From positions 7,511,750 through 7,575,749 of the forward strand of contig NZ_CM007717.1 in the NCBI RefSeq assembly GCF_002019855.1: DNA of 64,000 bases. The letters are read 5' to 3'. A program made the position numbers and the translations under genes. Numbering within the stretch: position 1 is the first letter of the stretch; each line of letters opens with the position of its first letter. Below, piece after piece: positions 42,568-49,993 of the stretch. Origin of the DNA: Streptomyces antibioticus (GTDB lineage: Bacteria > Actinomycetota > Actinomycetes > Streptomycetales > Streptomycetaceae). The notes below the pieces were generated by a model. That model saw only the letters and a program-made list of their open reading frames with translations. It was not told the origin of the DNA and ran no database searches.

Positions 42568-43196
42568 TGGCCGCGCGCATCGAACGCCTCGTCACCTCCG
42601 GGCAGTTCAGCCTCGACGGCGGCACCTGGGACGTCGACAACAACGTCTGGATCGTCGGCGACGACCACGAGGCGATCGTCATCGACGCCGCCCATGACGC
42701 CGCCGCCATCGCCGAGGCCGTGGGCGACCGCAGGCTCACCGCCATCGTGTGCACCCACGCCCACAACGACCACATCGACGCGGCCCCCGCCCTCGCCGAC
42801 CTCACCGGCGCGACCATCTGGCTGCACCCCGACGACCTGCCGCTGTGGAAGCTCACCCACCCCGGCCGCGAACCCGACGCCCATCTGGCCGACGGGCAGG
42901 TCATCGAGGCCGCCGGCGCCGATCTGACCGTCCTGCACACCCCCGGGCACGCGCCCGGCGCGGTCTGTCTGTACGACCCCGGGCTCGGCGTGCTGTTCAC
43001 CGGCGACACCCTCTTCCAGGGCGGCCCCGGCGCCACCGGCCGCTCCTACTCCCACTTCCCGACGATCATCACCTCGATCCGGGACCGGCTGCTGTCCCTG
43101 CCGCCCGAGACGAAGGTGCTCACCGGCCACGGCGACCCCACCACCATCGGCGCGGAGGCCCCGCACCTCCAGGAGTGGATCGACCGCGGCCACTGA
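42567..43196 (+). CDS. MBL-fold hydrolase coupled to mscR (candidate S-formylmycothiol hydrolase)
   Basis: 209 residues; ATG 42567 shares one base with the mscR stop. A glyoxalase-II-like metallo-beta-lactamase fold with THAHNDHID (HxHxDH), His in LHTPGHAPGAV, Asp in LFTGDTLFQGGPG and His in VLTGHGDPT gives a complete dinuclear zinc site. mscR makes S-formylmycothiol or releases formate from it; an MBL hydrolase always beside mscR in actinobacteria is the obvious candidate to hydrolyse the thioester. The coupling is seen; the precise reaction is inferred. No signal peptide, so cytoplasmic. Confidence 0.88.
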   Translation: MAARIERLVTSGQFSLDGGTWDVDNNVWIVGDDHEAIVIDAAHDAAAIAEAVGDRRLTAIVCTHAHNDHIDAAPALADLTGATIWLHPDDLPLWKLTHPGREPDAHLADGQVIEAAGADLTVLHTPGHAPGAVCLYDPGLGVLFTGDTLFQGGPGATGRSYSHFPTIITSIRDRLLSLPPETKVLTGHGDPTTIGAEAPHLQEWIDRGH

Positions 43197-43329
43197 CGGC
43201 ACGGAGCCATCCGGCCGACCGTCCGGGTGACCCCCGCGGCAAAGACGACAGAAGATGTCCGGTTTCCCCGGCACCCTCGCAGTGACACCACTCGTGAGGG
43301 AACACCCGTGAGGGAGAGGGAGGCCGGAC

Positions 43330-44244
43330 ATGCCGGGTCCGCTGGAGGGCAAGGTCGCACTGGTCGCGGGGGCGACCCGCGGCGCGGGACGGGGCATCGC
43401 CGTGGAACTGGGCGCGGCCGGCGCCACCGTCTACGTCACCGGCCGCACCACCCGCGAGCACCGCTCCGAGTACGACCGACCCGAGACCATCGAGGACACC
43501 GCCGACCTGGTCACCGAGGCCGGCGGCCACGGCATCGCCGTCCCCACCGACCATCTCGACCCCGCCCGGGTGCGCGCCCTGGTCGAGCGGATCGACACCG
43601 AGCAGGGCCGGCTCGACGTCCTCGTCAACGACGTCTGGGGCGGCGAGAAACTCTTCCAGTGGGACACCCCGGTGTGGGAGCACGACCTCGACAACGGCCT
43701 CAGGCTGCTGCGCCTGGCCGTCGAGACCCACGCGATCACCAGCCACCACGCCCTGCCGCTGCTGCTGCGCCGGCCCGGCGGACTGGTCGTCGAGATGACC
43801 GACGGCACCGCCGCCTACAACCGCGACACCTACCGCGTGAACTTCTTCTACGACCTCGCCAAGGCGTCCGTGCTGCGGATGGCCTTCGCCCTCGCCCACG
43901 AGATCGGCCCGCGCGGCGCCACCGCCGTCGCCCTGACCCCGGGCTGGATGCGCTCGGAGATGATGCTGGAGGCGTTCGGCGTCCGCGAGGACAACTGGCG
44001 CGACGCCCTCGGGAACGAACCGCACTTCGCCATCTCGGAGACCCCGCGCTACGTCGGCCGGGCCGTCGCCGCGCTCGCCGCCGACCCCGAGGTGGCCCGG
44101 CTCAACGGACAGTCCCTCTCCAGCGGCGGCCTCGCCCCGGTGTACGGCTTCACCGACCTCGACGGCAGCCGCCCGGACGCCTGGCGGTACATGGTCGAGG
44201 TCCAGGACCCGGGCCGCCCGGCCGACACCACCGGCTACCGCTGA
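43330..44244 (+). CDS. SDR-family oxidoreductase
   Basis: 304 residues, ATG 43330, strong GGGAGAGGGAGG upstream. A classical-type short-chain dehydrogenase with LVAGATRGAGRGIAVELG (NADP-favouring glycine motif), a slightly altered NNAG equivalent (VLVNDVWGGEK) and the catalytic YDLAK Tyr/Lys pair in YRVNFFYDLAKASVLRM. The replacement of NAG by NDVWGG and the C-terminal extension (PVYGFTDLDGSRPDAW) place it in a common actinobacterial subgroup of unassigned substrate. It is separate from the mscR operon by 133 nt and may have its own promoter there. Confidence 0.86.
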   Translation: MPGPLEGKVALVAGATRGAGRGIAVELGAAGATVYVTGRTTREHRSEYDRPETIEDTADLVTEAGGHGIAVPTDHLDPARVRALVERIDTEQGRLDVLVNDVWGGEKLFQWDTPVWEHDLDNGLRLLRLAVETHAITSHHALPLLLRRPGGLVVEMTDGTAAYNRDTYRVNFFYDLAKASVLRMAFALAHEIGPRGATAVALTPGWMRSEMMLEAFGVREDNWRDALGNEPHFAISETPRYVGRAVAALAADPEVARLNGQSLSSGGLAPVYGFTDLDGSRPDAWRYMVEVQDPGRPADTTGYR

Positions 44245-44247
44245 CGC

Positions 44248-44787
44248 TCAGGCGTCGTCGGGCTCCACCCGGGTCGGCCAGCGCGCCGGGTGCCCCGGCG
44301 GCAGCGCGAGATCCGCGCGTACGGCGGTGTAGTAGCCCTCGCGGCCGGCCCGCTGCCGTTCCAGCAGCGCCTGCCAGCCCTCCGGGTCGCGGGTCCCCTC
44401 GCGCATGAAGCGTTCCATGTCCATCACCGCGGTCACCCACACCCGCGCCCGCTCCACCACCTCCCGGCTGCCCAGCATGATCAGCGCCTCGCCGGCCGGG
44501 TCGCGTCCGTCGGTGGCCTCCGCCAGCAGCGGTTCGGCCGCCGCCGGGGACAGCGGATGCGGGTGCGGGTCGTTGCCGAGGTGGGAGGCGACGCGGTAGG
44601 TGAGGTTCACCGATTTCTTCAGCGCCCGCGCGTAGTCGGCGTACACCGCGAGCCTGCGCTCCTCCCAGCGCGCCGCCGTCTCCCGCCGGAACCGGGCCCC
44701 GTCGCTGCGCACGATCGCCAGATACGAGCCGAGGGCGCCGATCACGACACCGATGAGCGCGGGGAGTTGCTGTATGAACGCCGACAT
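44248..44787 (-). CDS. Small membrane-anchored protein of unknown function
   Basis: 179 residues, ATG 44787. Residues 3-24 (FIQQLPALIGVVIGALGSYL) form one N-terminal membrane helix. The rest is soluble and largely helical, with a likely coiled-coil start (RRETAARWEERRLAVYADYA). No enzyme motif is visible. Proteins of this design are frequent in Streptomyces and unassigned. Convergent with the SDR gene, three bases between stops, and divergent from the L,D-transpeptidase gene. Confidence 0.7.
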   Translation of the reverse strand: MSAFIQQLPALIGVVIGALGSYLAIVRSDGARFRRETAARWEERRLAVYADYARALKKSVNLTYRVASHLGNDPHPHPLSPAAAEPLLAEATDGRDPAGEALIMLGSREVVERARVWVTAVMDMERFMREGTRDPEGWQALLERQRAGREGYYTAVRADLALPPGHPARWPTRVEPDDA

Positions 44788-44948
44788 GACGGCACGATAT
44801 CCAGCGTGTCGATCACCGCGGACCGGACCGGACGGTCCGTCGGAAGTTCACCGTTTCGTCACAGCCTGGGCGGTCCTACAACCGATGCGCGAGCATGACG
44901 GTCTACCAGGAGGAGATCGCCACAATCGCGCCGGAAAGAGGGCTGGAC

Positions 44949-45644
44949 ATGGGGGACATACGCAGACGAGGGGCCGTCGTGCTCGGGGTGACGGGGCTGC
45001 TGGCACCGCTGACGCTCGCACTGGGCGCGGCGCCGGCGCAGGCCGCGAGCTGTACCACCTCGGCCGGCCCGTACCAGAAGAAGGTCGAGAAGTTCCTCGG
45101 CCGGCCCGTGGACGGCAAGCAGTCGAGCGCCGACTGCAAGGCCATCCAGGCGTTCCAGAACAAGCACGGCATCACCCCGAACATCGGCTACGCCGGGCCG
45201 GTCACCTGGGGTGTGATGGATCTCATGAACAAGCAGAAGGCGGTGGGCACCAAGCCCAACAAGGCCGGCAAGTGCCCGACCAACAAGGGCCGCATCGCCT
45301 GTGTGAACCTCACGCTCCAGATCAGTTGGATCCAGGACGGCAGCCGGCTCGTGTACGGGCCCGTCCCGGTGCGCACCGGCCGCAACGGGTACGAGACCCG
45401 CACCGGCCTGAAGAAGATCTACTGGCGCAACATCGACCACGTGTCCAGCATCTACAACGTGCCCATGCCGTACAGCCAGTTCTTCGACGGCGGGCAGGCG
45501 TTCCACTCGGTGGGCGTCAGCATGTGGAACCCGCCGGGCTCGCACGGCTGCGTCAACATGACCAAGACGTCCGCCAAGAAGTACTGGTCGCTGCTGAAGA
45601 ACGGCGACGACGTCTTCGTCTACGGCCGTAAGCCGGGCACCTGA
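44949..45644 (+). CDS. Secreted L,D-transpeptidase with peptidoglycan-binding domain
   Basis: 231 residues from ATG 44949 (MGDIRRRGAVVLGVTGLLAP), preceded by AGAGGG; an upstream in-frame ATG at 44895 would place 18 extra residues before the signal peptide. After the signal (ends near PAQAAS) comes a PG_binding_1-like domain (~40-100: KFLGRPVDGKQSSADCKAIQ, GYAGPVTWGVMDLM). A YkuD catalytic domain follows, with nucleophile Cys in SHGCVNMT and His in QAFHSVGVS. It forms 3-3 cross-links in peptidoglycan outside the membrane, or can attach proteins to it. Spaced Cys pairs in both parts suggest disulfides. A hairpin follows the stop. Confidence 0.92.
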   Translation: MGDIRRRGAVVLGVTGLLAPLTLALGAAPAQAASCTTSAGPYQKKVEKFLGRPVDGKQSSADCKAIQAFQNKHGITPNIGYAGPVTWGVMDLMNKQKAVGTKPNKAGKCPTNKGRIACVNLTLQISWIQDGSRLVYGPVPVRTGRNGYETRTGLKKIYWRNIDHVSSIYNVPMPYSQFFDGGQAFHSVGVSMWNPPGSHGCVNMTKTSAKKYWSLLKNGDDVFVYGRKPGT

Positions 45645-45661
45645 CGGGCGGCGCGCGTCCC

Positions 45662-45701
45662 GGGGCGGCCGACCGCTGTGAGCGAACTCACCGGCCGCCC
45701 C
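45662..45701 (+). terminator. Composite hairpin after the L,D-transpeptidase gene
   Basis: GGGGCGGCCG at 45662-45671 pairs with CGGCCGCCCC at 45692-45701, and an inner GTGAG/CTCAC pair (45678-45682, 45687-45691) stacks directly on it with a one-sided bulge. It begins 17 nt past the stop codon. Confidence 0.7.
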
Positions 45702-45797
45702 TGCCAGATGGACGTGATCAGCGACACGGTCCCGTATGTCCGCCTTGTCCCCGCTTGCTCACGGGGCCTTCACCTCTGCCGTCGTAAGATTCACACC

Positions 45798-45968
45798 ATG
45801 TCCACCACTGTTGAATCCCTCTCCGAGCGATCGGCCGCGGAGGTCAACGAGGAGATCCGGGCCCTGTGGCTCCGGTCGGGCGGGATACTGAGCGTCGAGC
45901 AGCGCGAGGAGTACCAGCGACTCGTCCTGGAGTGGGCCTCGGCCCCCCAGCAGGAGAACGCCGCCTGA
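45798..45968 (+). CDS. Conserved-looking small acidic protein, unknown function
   Basis: 56 residues (STTVESLSERSAAEVNEEIR, GGILSVEQREEYQRLVLEWA). It is charged, helical and cytoplasmic by appearance. TAAGAT at 45785-45790 is a good -10 element whose start point would fall on the ATG at 45798, and there is no ribosome site, so a leaderless mRNA is likely. A strong terminator lies 35 nt downstream of the stop, which marks it as an independent gene. I do not recognise a family. Confidence 0.72.
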   Translation: MSTTVESLSERSAAEVNEEIRALWLRSGGILSVEQREEYQRLVLEWASAPQQENAA

Positions 45969-46002
45969 CACTCCCCGAGGACCTTCGTCCTCCGTCGAAA
46001 GC

Positions 46003-46027
46003 GGGCACCCTCACCGGGTGCCCTTTT
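46003..46027. terminator. Bidirectional intrinsic terminator
   Basis: GGGCACCC at 46003-46010 pairs with GGGTGCCC at 46016-46023, followed by TTTTCGTT; on the left AAAG gives a short U-run for the other strand. It separates the small gene at 45798 from the convergent protease gene. Confidence 0.88.
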
Positions 46028-46059
46028 CGTTGTCCGCCTCTCGCCCCTCCCGGGGCCGC

Positions 46060-47460
46060 CTATCCCCAGGTCGCCGAGTAGTAGTCCCGGTAGGCCCTGC
46101 GGTCCTGCTCCGCGCGGATGTACCGGGTCGCGACCAGCGCCACCAGACTGCCCGCGATCACCAGCAGACCCGGTCCGATCGTGCGCGGATCGGTCAGCCG
46201 CGCCGCCAGGTCCAGCCCGGCGCCACCGCCCACCGGAGTGGTCGAGCCGGGCGACGCGGAACCCGGCGCGGCCGCCGCCTCCGTGGACGACACCGACGGC
46301 TCGGGTCCGTCCCCGGCCGCGGCCCCGCCGCCCTGCGCCGCGCCGTCCGACGGGGCGGCCACGATGAGCTGCACACCGAGCTGCTCCAGCGCCCGCGTCA
46401 CCGGCTGGAAGAACGTCGTCCCGCCGGTCGTGCAGTCGCCGCTGCCGCCCGAGGTGATACCGAGCGCGATGCCCTCCGAGAACATCGGGCCGCCGCTGTC
46501 ACCGGGTTCGGCGCACACCGTCGTCTCGATGAGCCCGCTGACCGTGCCCTCCGGGTAGTTGACCGTCGCGTCGAGACCGGTGACCTCGCCGTCGCGCAGC
46601 CCGCTGGTGCTGCCGCTGCGGAACACCCGCTGACCGACGGCCGCGTCGCCGGCGCCCGTGATCCGCACCCCCTCGCCGTTGCCGATCGCCACGATGTCGG
46701 CCCCGGCGCCCGCCTTGCCGCCGGCGTACTGCACGAGGGAGAAGTCACTGACGGGGAACGTGGAGTTGAGCGAGGTGCCCACCTCCTGCTTGCCCTGGTT
46801 GTCCGCGAACCAGGTGGAACCGTCGGGCCCGCAGTGCCCGGCGGTGAGGATGAAGTCGTTCGAGCCGTTGGTCACGTTGAACCCCGCCGAACAGCGCCCG
46901 GCCGTCGACAGGATCGGCAGGGCGCCGTTGAGACGGGTGGTGAAGGTGCCCTTCGTGCGCTCCATCCGCACGAAGCTGCCGATGTCCGCCGCGGTCTCGC
47001 TCATCCGGGACCAGTCGGAGGCCGACACCGTGGTGTCGCCCTGCACGACCACCTCATTGGTCCGGTAGTCCAGCACCCACGCGGTGCCCGGCACCGTCGG
47101 CGCCGAACGCAGCGCCTCGGTGGCCGCCTTCAGCTCGTTCATGCTGTGCCCGACGACCTTCGCCTCCGCCCCGGCCTCGCGCACGGCGGCGGCGCTGTCC
47201 TCGTCCGTGACCGCGACCACCGGCTTGCCGTCGTCGCCGATCCAGGTGCCGGCCGTCTTCGACGCGCCCAGCTCCTCGACCAGTTCGGCCCCCGGATTCG
47301 TCACCACCGAGTCCTCCGAGGTACCGAGCGTCCTCGCCCCGGCGGCGGGCGGTTCGCTCGCCATGGCCGCCTGCGTGACCATGGTCCCTCCCAGGAGGAG
47401 TCCGCCGACGGCCGCCAGCCGTGTCACTCGCCTGACGATCCGTCGTCGTACATGCCTCAT
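46060..47460 (-). CDS. Membrane-anchored S1 (streptogrisin-type) protease
   Basis: 466 residues, ATG 47460. Signal peptide (RLAAVGGLLLGGTMVTQAAM then ASEPPAAG), pro-domain (~40-170), then an S1 protease with triad His in FILTAGHCGP, Asp in FPVSDFSLVQYA and Ser in CAEPGDSGGP. The core resembles that of the 20887 protein (VNYPEGTVSGLIETTVCAEP, GITSGGSGDCTTGG), so the two are paralogues. After a Pro/Ser/Ala-rich linker the C-terminus has a membrane helix (IGPGLLVIAGSLVALVATRY) and a basic/aromatic cytoplasmic tail. The enzyme would therefore stay on the cell surface rather than be released. Its substrate is unknown. Confidence 0.92.
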   Translation of the reverse strand: MRHVRRRIVRRVTRLAAVGGLLLGGTMVTQAAMASEPPAAGARTLGTSEDSVVTNPGAELVEELGASKTAGTWIGDDGKPVVAVTDEDSAAAVREAGAEAKVVGHSMNELKAATEALRSAPTVPGTAWVLDYRTNEVVVQGDTTVSASDWSRMSETAADIGSFVRMERTKGTFTTRLNGALPILSTAGRCSAGFNVTNGSNDFILTAGHCGPDGSTWFADNQGKQEVGTSLNSTFPVSDFSLVQYAGGKAGAGADIVAIGNGEGVRITGAGDAAVGQRVFRSGSTSGLRDGEVTGLDATVNYPEGTVSGLIETTVCAEPGDSGGPMFSEGIALGITSGGSGDCTTGGTTFFQPVTRALEQLGVQLIVAAPSDGAAQGGGAAAGDGPEPSVSSTEAAAAPGSASPGSTTPVGGGAGLDLAARLTDPRTIGPGLLVIAGSLVALVATRYIRAEQDRRAYRDYYSATWG

Positions 47461-47597
47461 GTATGGCTCCCGAAACCCCGAACGCGCGGCGTCGACACCG
47501 CGGAGGCCCTCCGGTCGTCGAGTGCCCTCAACTCCATACGTGCCGGGGCGCCCGCGCGTTCACCCCGCGGCCGATCGCCTCGATGCCCGCGGAACCT

Positions 47598-48425
47598 TCA
47601 CGGTTTACGGGCCACCGCGCCGAACATCGCGACCTCGTCCGGGAGTTGGCCCGTCTCCTCGGGGCGCCAGCGCGAGCAGGACACCACCCCCGGCTCCAGC
47701 AGTTCGAGACCGTCGAAGAAGCGCGCGACCTCCTCGGGCGTGCGCTGGGTGAGCTTCGGTGTGCCGTGCTCGTTCCAGAACCGCACCGCCTCGTCGACGT
47801 CCGGCATCGCGGGACTGGTCACGGTGTGCGAGAGCACCAGATGGCTGCCCGACGGCAGCCGGTCGAGCAGCGCCCGCACCAGCGCGTACGGGTCCTCGTC
47901 CGGGCCGATGAAGATGACCACCCCCAGCAGCATCAGCGCCACGGGCTCGCTGAGGTCCAGGGTCTTCGCCGCGTGCCGCAGGATCGAGTCGACGTTGCGC
48001 AGATCCTCGTCCAGATAGTCGGTACGGCCCTCGGGGGTACCGGCCAGCAGGGCGCGCGCGTGCGCCAGGACCAGCGGGTCGTTGTCGACGTACACCACCC
48101 GGGCGTCCGGGGCGAGCCGCTGCGCCACCTCGTGCGTGTTGTCCGCGCTGGGCAGGCCGGTGCCGATGTCGAGGAACTGCCGTAACCCGGCCTCCGTCAC
48201 CAGGTGTTCCACGGCCCGGCCCAGGAAGAGCCGGTCGGCGCGGGCGTACGCGCCGATGCCCGGGTGCAGTTCCCTGATCCGGTCGCCGGTCAGCCGGTCG
48301 ACCTCGTAGTGGTCCTTGCCGCCGAGCCAGTAGTTCCAGATCCGGGCGGTGTGCGGCTGGGTGGTGTCGATCCGGCGGTACGGGTCCCGGTCGTCCCCGG
48401 CGGCGGCCGGCGGGGTGTCGGTCAT
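47598..48425 (-). CDS. SAM-dependent methyltransferase, DUF574/Methyltransf_19 family
   Basis: 275 residues, ATG 48425. Family hallmarks are RIWNYWLGGKDHYEVDR near the start, QFLDIGTGLPSADNTHEVAQ for SAM binding, VVYVDNDPLVLAHARALL, and a C-terminal CSRWRP followed by FGAVARKP. This family is greatly expanded in Streptomyces and other actinomycetes (dozens of copies per genome) and has no firmly established substrate. It is presumably cytoplasmic. Neighbouring genes give no useful hint of function. Confidence 0.88.
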   Translation of the reverse strand: MTDTPPAAAGDDRDPYRRIDTTQPHTARIWNYWLGGKDHYEVDRLTGDRIRELHPGIGAYARADRLFLGRAVEHLVTEAGLRQFLDIGTGLPSADNTHEVAQRLAPDARVVYVDNDPLVLAHARALLAGTPEGRTDYLDEDLRNVDSILRHAAKTLDLSEPVALMLLGVVIFIGPDEDPYALVRALLDRLPSGSHLVLSHTVTSPAMPDVDEAVRFWNEHGTPKLTQRTPEEVARFFDGLELLEPGVVSCSRWRPEETGQLPDEVAMFGAVARKP

Positions 48426-48468
48426 GGAGGGCTCCTGAGAGGGCGGAAGGGGTCGGTGGACCAGAAAT

Positions 48469-49539
48469 CTAGAGCGCCGAACCGGTCCGCGCGGCGGGTC
48501 CCGTCACCTCGCCGCCCGCGCGCCCTTCCTTGGCCGAAACCGGTGCCGTGCCGAGCCGCGCCCCGCTCCCGGGGTCGCCCCACACGGCCGTTTCCCCGGT
48601 GTAGGGACGCAGCAGCGCGGTCAGTTCCGGGTCGCCGGTGCCGTTCAGCTCGTCGGAGGCGAACCTGCGGGCGATCCCGGCCAGGAAGTCGGCCAACTGC
48701 ACGCGCGCGTCCGCCCCCGCGACCACCAGACGCAGCCCGGTGAGCCCGATGCCCTCCCGCCGCGCCGCCTCCTCGATCCAGGCGATCCGCTCCGGGGTGA
48801 GCATGTTCTGCCGGTCGTGCGCGAGCCGGACCGGCCGGCCGCCGCGGCTCCAGTGCGCGGCCGTGGACAGGATCGACGACGGCAGCGGATTGAGCGCCGG
48901 GACCACCGGCGGCCGTCCGGCCAGGATCGCCGTCCGACGGTCGCGGGCCCGCGACCGCCCCTCCCCGAACCGCTCCAGCACGTCCGCCACCGGCGTGCCC
49001 GGGTACGCCCGCCGCAGGGCGGCGACCGTGCCGAAGAACGCCTCGACCGGTTCCTCCGGCTCTCCGGGAGAGCTGCCCGAGCGCACCCACAGCATCCCGT
49101 TCGCCGCCGCGAGGAACTCCCGCCACTCCGCGGGCGAGAGGGTCGCGCGGCCCTCCGTGTAGAGGGGCGCCGCCGCGCCGGGATCGGCGAGCAGCAGGTC
49201 CGCGGTGCGGTCCACCAGGAAGAACGCCTTCTCCACCAGATGGACATGGGCGTGCCCGTACAGCGGCCCGGACGGTTCGAGCAGCCACTCCAGCACCGCC
49301 CGGTGCTTCTCCCGCAGCAGATGGTTCGCCTTGTACTCCTCGGCGGGCGAGCGGATCCGGCGCCGTATCTCCCGGATGTACCCCGCCGCCGACTCCTGCG
49401 GCAGCACCACACTGGCGTGCGCGAACACGTCGGTGTTCCCGCCGGTGAGATTCTCCCCGTCGGACCCGGACTCGTCGCACGCCGCTTCCACGACTGTCCC
49501 GTTCCCACCCGGCACGTCCGGTGAACCCCGGCGGGACAC
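48469..49539 (-). CDS. DUF3800-like protein of unknown function
   Basis: About 356 residues from GTG 49539; alternative GTGs at 49515 and 49491 are equally possible, and a promoter for the opposite gene overlaps the longest start. The opening ACDESGSDGENLTGGNTDVF recalls DUF3800 proteins, which begin with a DESG motif and look RNase H-like. Later acidic and HDRQ motifs fit too (RLAHDRQNMLTPERI, GADARVQLADFLAGIARR). DUF3800 proteins often sit in defence or mobile settings, but nothing else here supports that. The assignment is by eye and tentative. Confidence 0.6.
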   Translation of the reverse strand: MSRRGSPDVPGGNGTVVEAACDESGSDGENLTGGNTDVFAHASVVLPQESAAGYIREIRRRIRSPAEEYKANHLLREKHRAVLEWLLEPSGPLYGHAHVHLVEKAFFLVDRTADLLLADPGAAAPLYTEGRATLSPAEWREFLAAANGMLWVRSGSSPGEPEEPVEAFFGTVAALRRAYPGTPVADVLERFGEGRSRARDRRTAILAGRPPVVPALNPLPSSILSTAAHWSRGGRPVRLAHDRQNMLTPERIAWIEEAARREGIGLTGLRLVVAGADARVQLADFLAGIARRFASDELNGTGDPELTALLRPYTGETAVWGDPGSGARLGTAPVSAKEGRAGGEVTGPAARTGSAL

Positions 49540-49549
49540 TGCCTAGACT
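49521..49549 (+). promoter_or_regulatory. Promoter of the PPOX/F420 gene
   Basis: GTGAAC at 49521-49526, a 17-nt spacer and TAGACT at 49544-49549 match a housekeeping-type promoter. Its start would be at or within a base or two of the ATG at 49556, so the transcript is probably leaderless; no ribosome site lies upstream. Confidence 0.55.
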
Positions 49550-49555
49550 GCCGTC

Positions 49556-49936
49556 ATGGATGACACGGCGCTCGACCGGCTGGCGGCGGGCAAGTACCTG
49601 CTGATCACGAGCTATCGGAAGAACGGATCCGCGGTGGCCACGCCCGTGTGGGTGGTCCGCGACGGTGACGCGCTGGGTGCCTGGTCCGCCGCCGACTCCT
49701 GGAAGGTGAAGCGCATCAGGGCCCGCGGCGAGGTCCTCGTCGGCCCCTGCGATCTGCGCGGCAACCCCACGGGCGAGCAGATCCCGGCCACCGCCGAGAT
49801 CTGCGACGCGGCGACCACCGCCCGCTACCGCACCCTGATCGCCCGCAAGTACGGCATCACGGGCCGTCTCACCCTCCTCGGCAGCCGCCTGCGCCGGGGT
49901 CTGGACGGGACGGTCGGCATCCGCGTCACGCTGTGA
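49556..49936 (+). CDS. PPOX-class F420/FMN-dependent oxidoreductase
   Basis: 126 residues. The split-beta-barrel flavin fold of the pyridoxamine-phosphate-oxidase-like group is seen in YLLITSYRKNGSAVATPVWV, ALGAWSAADSWKVKRIRARG and GEVLVGPCDLRGNPTGEQ. This is the short actinobacterial subgroup usually annotated as PPOX class F420-dependent enzyme, which reduces an unknown organic substrate with the deazaflavin F420. It has no signal peptide. The gene is monocistronic and followed by a hairpin 7 nt after the stop. Confidence 0.85.
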   Translation: MDDTALDRLAAGKYLLITSYRKNGSAVATPVWVVRDGDALGAWSAADSWKVKRIRARGEVLVGPCDLRGNPTGEQIPATAEICDAATTARYRTLIARKYGITGRLTLLGSRLRRGLDGTVGIRVTL

Positions 49937-49943
49937 ACGCGAC

Positions 49944-49973
49944 GGGGGCGCGGACCGAGTGGTCCACGCCCCC
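49944..49973. terminator. 12-bp bidirectional hairpin between convergent genes
   Basis: GGGGGCGCGGAC at 49944-49955 pairs with GTCCACGCCCCC at 49962-49973 with one mismatch and a 6-nt loop. It lies between the F420-type gene and the esterase gene stop at 49994. Confidence 0.75.
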
Positions 49974-49993
49974 TGCGCGCTGCCGGCCGGGTG

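Noticed and set aside
47461..47597. Small gene between the S1 protease and the DUF574 methyltransferase
   Set aside because: No frame has a start with ribosome site or Streptomyces-like codon use; it is taken as a plain intergenic region.
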